39,166 nucleotides of DNA, from positions 1 through 39,166 of the forward strand of contig WGDE01000010.1 of assembly GCA_015493385.1 (NCBI GenBank), given 5' to 3'. This document shows, in pieces, positions 37,925 through 39,166 of this stretch. How positions within the stretch are numbered: the stretch's first letter is position 1; every line of letters begins with the position of its first letter. The notes beneath the pieces were generated by a model. The model was given only the letters and a program-made list of their open reading frames with translations, was not told the origin of the DNA and did no database searches. Source of the DNA: Phycisphaerae bacterium. Its GTDB lineage: Bacteria; Planctomycetota; Phycisphaerae; Sedimentisphaerales; Sedimentisphaeraceae. The position numbers and the translations under genes are program-made.

Positions 37925-38929
37925 ATGAAACACCTAGCTATTTTGGTTTTAATTGTCGTGCTTTTAAGCGTTGTTTGTGTTGATGCGCAGACAACGGTTC
38001 TCAATATTGGTAATCTTACAGATAGCCCTAGGATAGACCTAATTGCCTTTGCTAAGTTTGCCTCATCATGGCAATTGTCAATTGGTGATTCTGGCTATCT
38101 AGCCGATTGTGATTTTAACGATGATGGCACTGTTGATATTTTAGATTTTGTGATATTTAGTGAAAATTGGCTACATCCATCTGGAATGGTATGGGTCTAC
38201 ATTGATGATGACGGCTTTGGTATGAAAGATATAAATGGTAATCCAATAAGCCATGGCGGCTTTACCGGTTTTATGAGCAAATATAAAACAACCAATGCTC
38301 AATATTGCGAATTCTTAAACGCAGCCCTTGCCTCTGGCGATATTACTGTTGGCGCAGACAATGTTGTTTATGGTGCAGATGGGAGTAACGCCGGCGCAGA
38401 TTTTGTCGGTGAGCCTTATTTTGAGACTTTCGCAGCAAATTCATATAGCAATATAATCTATGCCAATCAAGCATTTACTGTGCGCAACCGCGATGGATTC
38501 GATATGAGTAATCATCCGGTTATTGAAGTTAGCTGGTATGGCGCAATGGCATTTTGCAATTTCTACGCTGATTACAACCTCCCGACCCAGTGGCAATGGC
38601 AGGCCGTCGCTGATTATGATGGTAGCTATATTTATGGTTGCGGCGAGACAATAGACCACAGCAAAGTGAACTACGACCTAGAGAATCCTCTTGGATTTGC
38701 GACTACGCCATATACCTCTCCTGTAGATTTCTATGCGTCCTTTGGTTATGGGCTAAATGATATGTCTGGAAATGTAAGAGAGTGGACTCGGAGTGTCTAT
38801 AGCGGTGAATCCTATATTCTTTGCGGCGGAAGTTGGTTTACTACTGCAACTGATTGCAAGGTCGCCTACAGAGATTATTATGGCACATATCATATGTATT
38901 ACGATCTTGGTTTCCGAGTTTGCCGCTGA
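37925..38929 (+). CDS. Secreted protein with dockerin-like (EF-hand) repeat region and FGE-sulfatase/SUMF1-like domain
   Basis: Signal peptide MKHLAILVLIVVLLSVVCVDA; dockerin-like IDLIAFAKFASSWQ...DCDFNDDGTVDILDFVIFSENWL; FGE-like HPVIEVSWYGAMAFCNF...NLPTQWQWQAVA...GLNDMSGNVREWTRS...LCGGSW...LGFRVCR. Start at 37925 with upstream GGAGGTG RBS. Confidence 0.9.
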   Translation: MKHLAILVLIVVLLSVVCVDAQTTVLNIGNLTDSPRIDLIAFAKFASSWQLSIGDSGYLADCDFNDDGTVDILDFVIFSENWLHPSGMVWVYIDDDGFGMKDINGNPISHGGFTGFMSKYKTTNAQYCEFLNAALASGDITVGADNVVYGADGSNAGADFVGEPYFETFAANSYSNIIYANQAFTVRNRDGFDMSNHPVIEVSWYGAMAFCNFYADYNLPTQWQWQAVADYDGSYIYGCGETIDHSKVNYDLENPLGFATTPYTSPVDFYASFGYGLNDMSGNVREWTRSVYSGESYILCGGSWFTTATDCKVAYRDYYGTYHMYYDLGFRVCR

Positions 38930-38942
38930 TGACTAAAAGACT

Positions 38943-39018
38943 AACTGCTTTAATGCAAGAGGACGCAGAGGACGCAAGGGACGCAGGTGAAGGCTAGGGC
39001 TTTATTTTATTAAAAAGC
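38943..39018. repeat. Diverged intergenic repeat, copy B, containing tandem 9-mers
   Basis: AACTGCTTTAATGCAAGAGGACGCAGAGGACGCAAGGGACGCA...TTTATTTTATTAAAAAGC; resembles 32184-32263. Confidence 0.6.
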
Positions 39019-39020
39019 GG

Positions 39021-39166
39021 ATTCAACTCATAAGTGCAACTGAGTCGACAAAATTTTGATGAGCTGGTATACTGTCTCACTGAAATTTTGTTACCTCATC
39101 GAAAGGAACACTTATGAGAGAGTACCACCAACTCACCGAAGAGGATCGTATCGAAATTTACGCGAT
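39021..39166 (+). mobile_element. Left part of an IS30-family insertion sequence, truncated by the window; exact terminus uncertain
   Basis: Transposase N-terminus at 39114 and non-coding leader ATTCAACTCATAAGTGCAACTGAG starting right after the repeat at 38943-39018. Confidence 0.6.
39114..39166 (+). CDS. IS30-family transposase, N-terminal fragment (3' truncated)
   Basis: MREYHQLTEEDRIEIYA matches the IS30 helix-turn-helix start pattern (xYxQLTxEDRxxIYA); RBS GAAAGGA. Confidence 0.82.
   Translation, partial: MREYHQLTEEDRIEIYA

Noticed and set aside
38959-38985. Possible CRISPR-like tandem repeat (GAGGACGCA units)
   Set aside because: Units are 9 bp, directly adjacent and without spacers; a short tandem repeat, not a CRISPR array.

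Overview
This window looks like ordinary chromosome of a Gram-negative bacterium with lipid A/LPS genes. A planctomycete (Phycisphaerae-like) origin is my inference, from the dockerin-like plus FGE-like secreted protein and the overall gene style; it is not proven. From left to right it contains: (1) an LPS core/rhamnose/lipid A block on the minus strand: GT4 glycosyltransferase running off the left edge, WaaP/Kdo-type kinase, rfbB-rfbD-rfbC-rfbA, an MsbA-like ABC exporter with an apparent periplasmic PDZ-like insertion, lpxI, lpxD and a GT9 heptosyltransferase-like gene; (2) mnmA, an AsmA-like protein, a TPR/transglutaminase-like protein, DUF167, pyrD/pyrK-like genes and larC; (3) dacB-like and marC-like genes on the plus strand; (4) a tripartite RND efflux operon; (5) an operon of an orphan histidine kinase and two CNNM/CorC-type proteins; (6) a CAU tRNA (probably Ile2), a putative outer-membrane beta-barrel gene, tRNA-Tyr, trpB, an unknown Cys-rich protein, a stand-alone 2-oxoacid dehydrogenase E2 catalytic domain, a PhnA/YjdM-like protein and pgk; (7) a dockerin-like/FGE-like secreted protein and the start of an IS30-like transposase at the right edge. 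I found no CRISPR array and no obvious new defence system. The strongest non-routine signals are a 57-bp palindromic repeat family with compensatory stem changes and a flipped loop that overlaps gene stop codons, the PDZ-like insertion in the exporter, the lipoyl-less E2 domain, the FGE-like protein lacking one of the two catalytic cysteines, and a marked excess of the palindrome TGCGCA.
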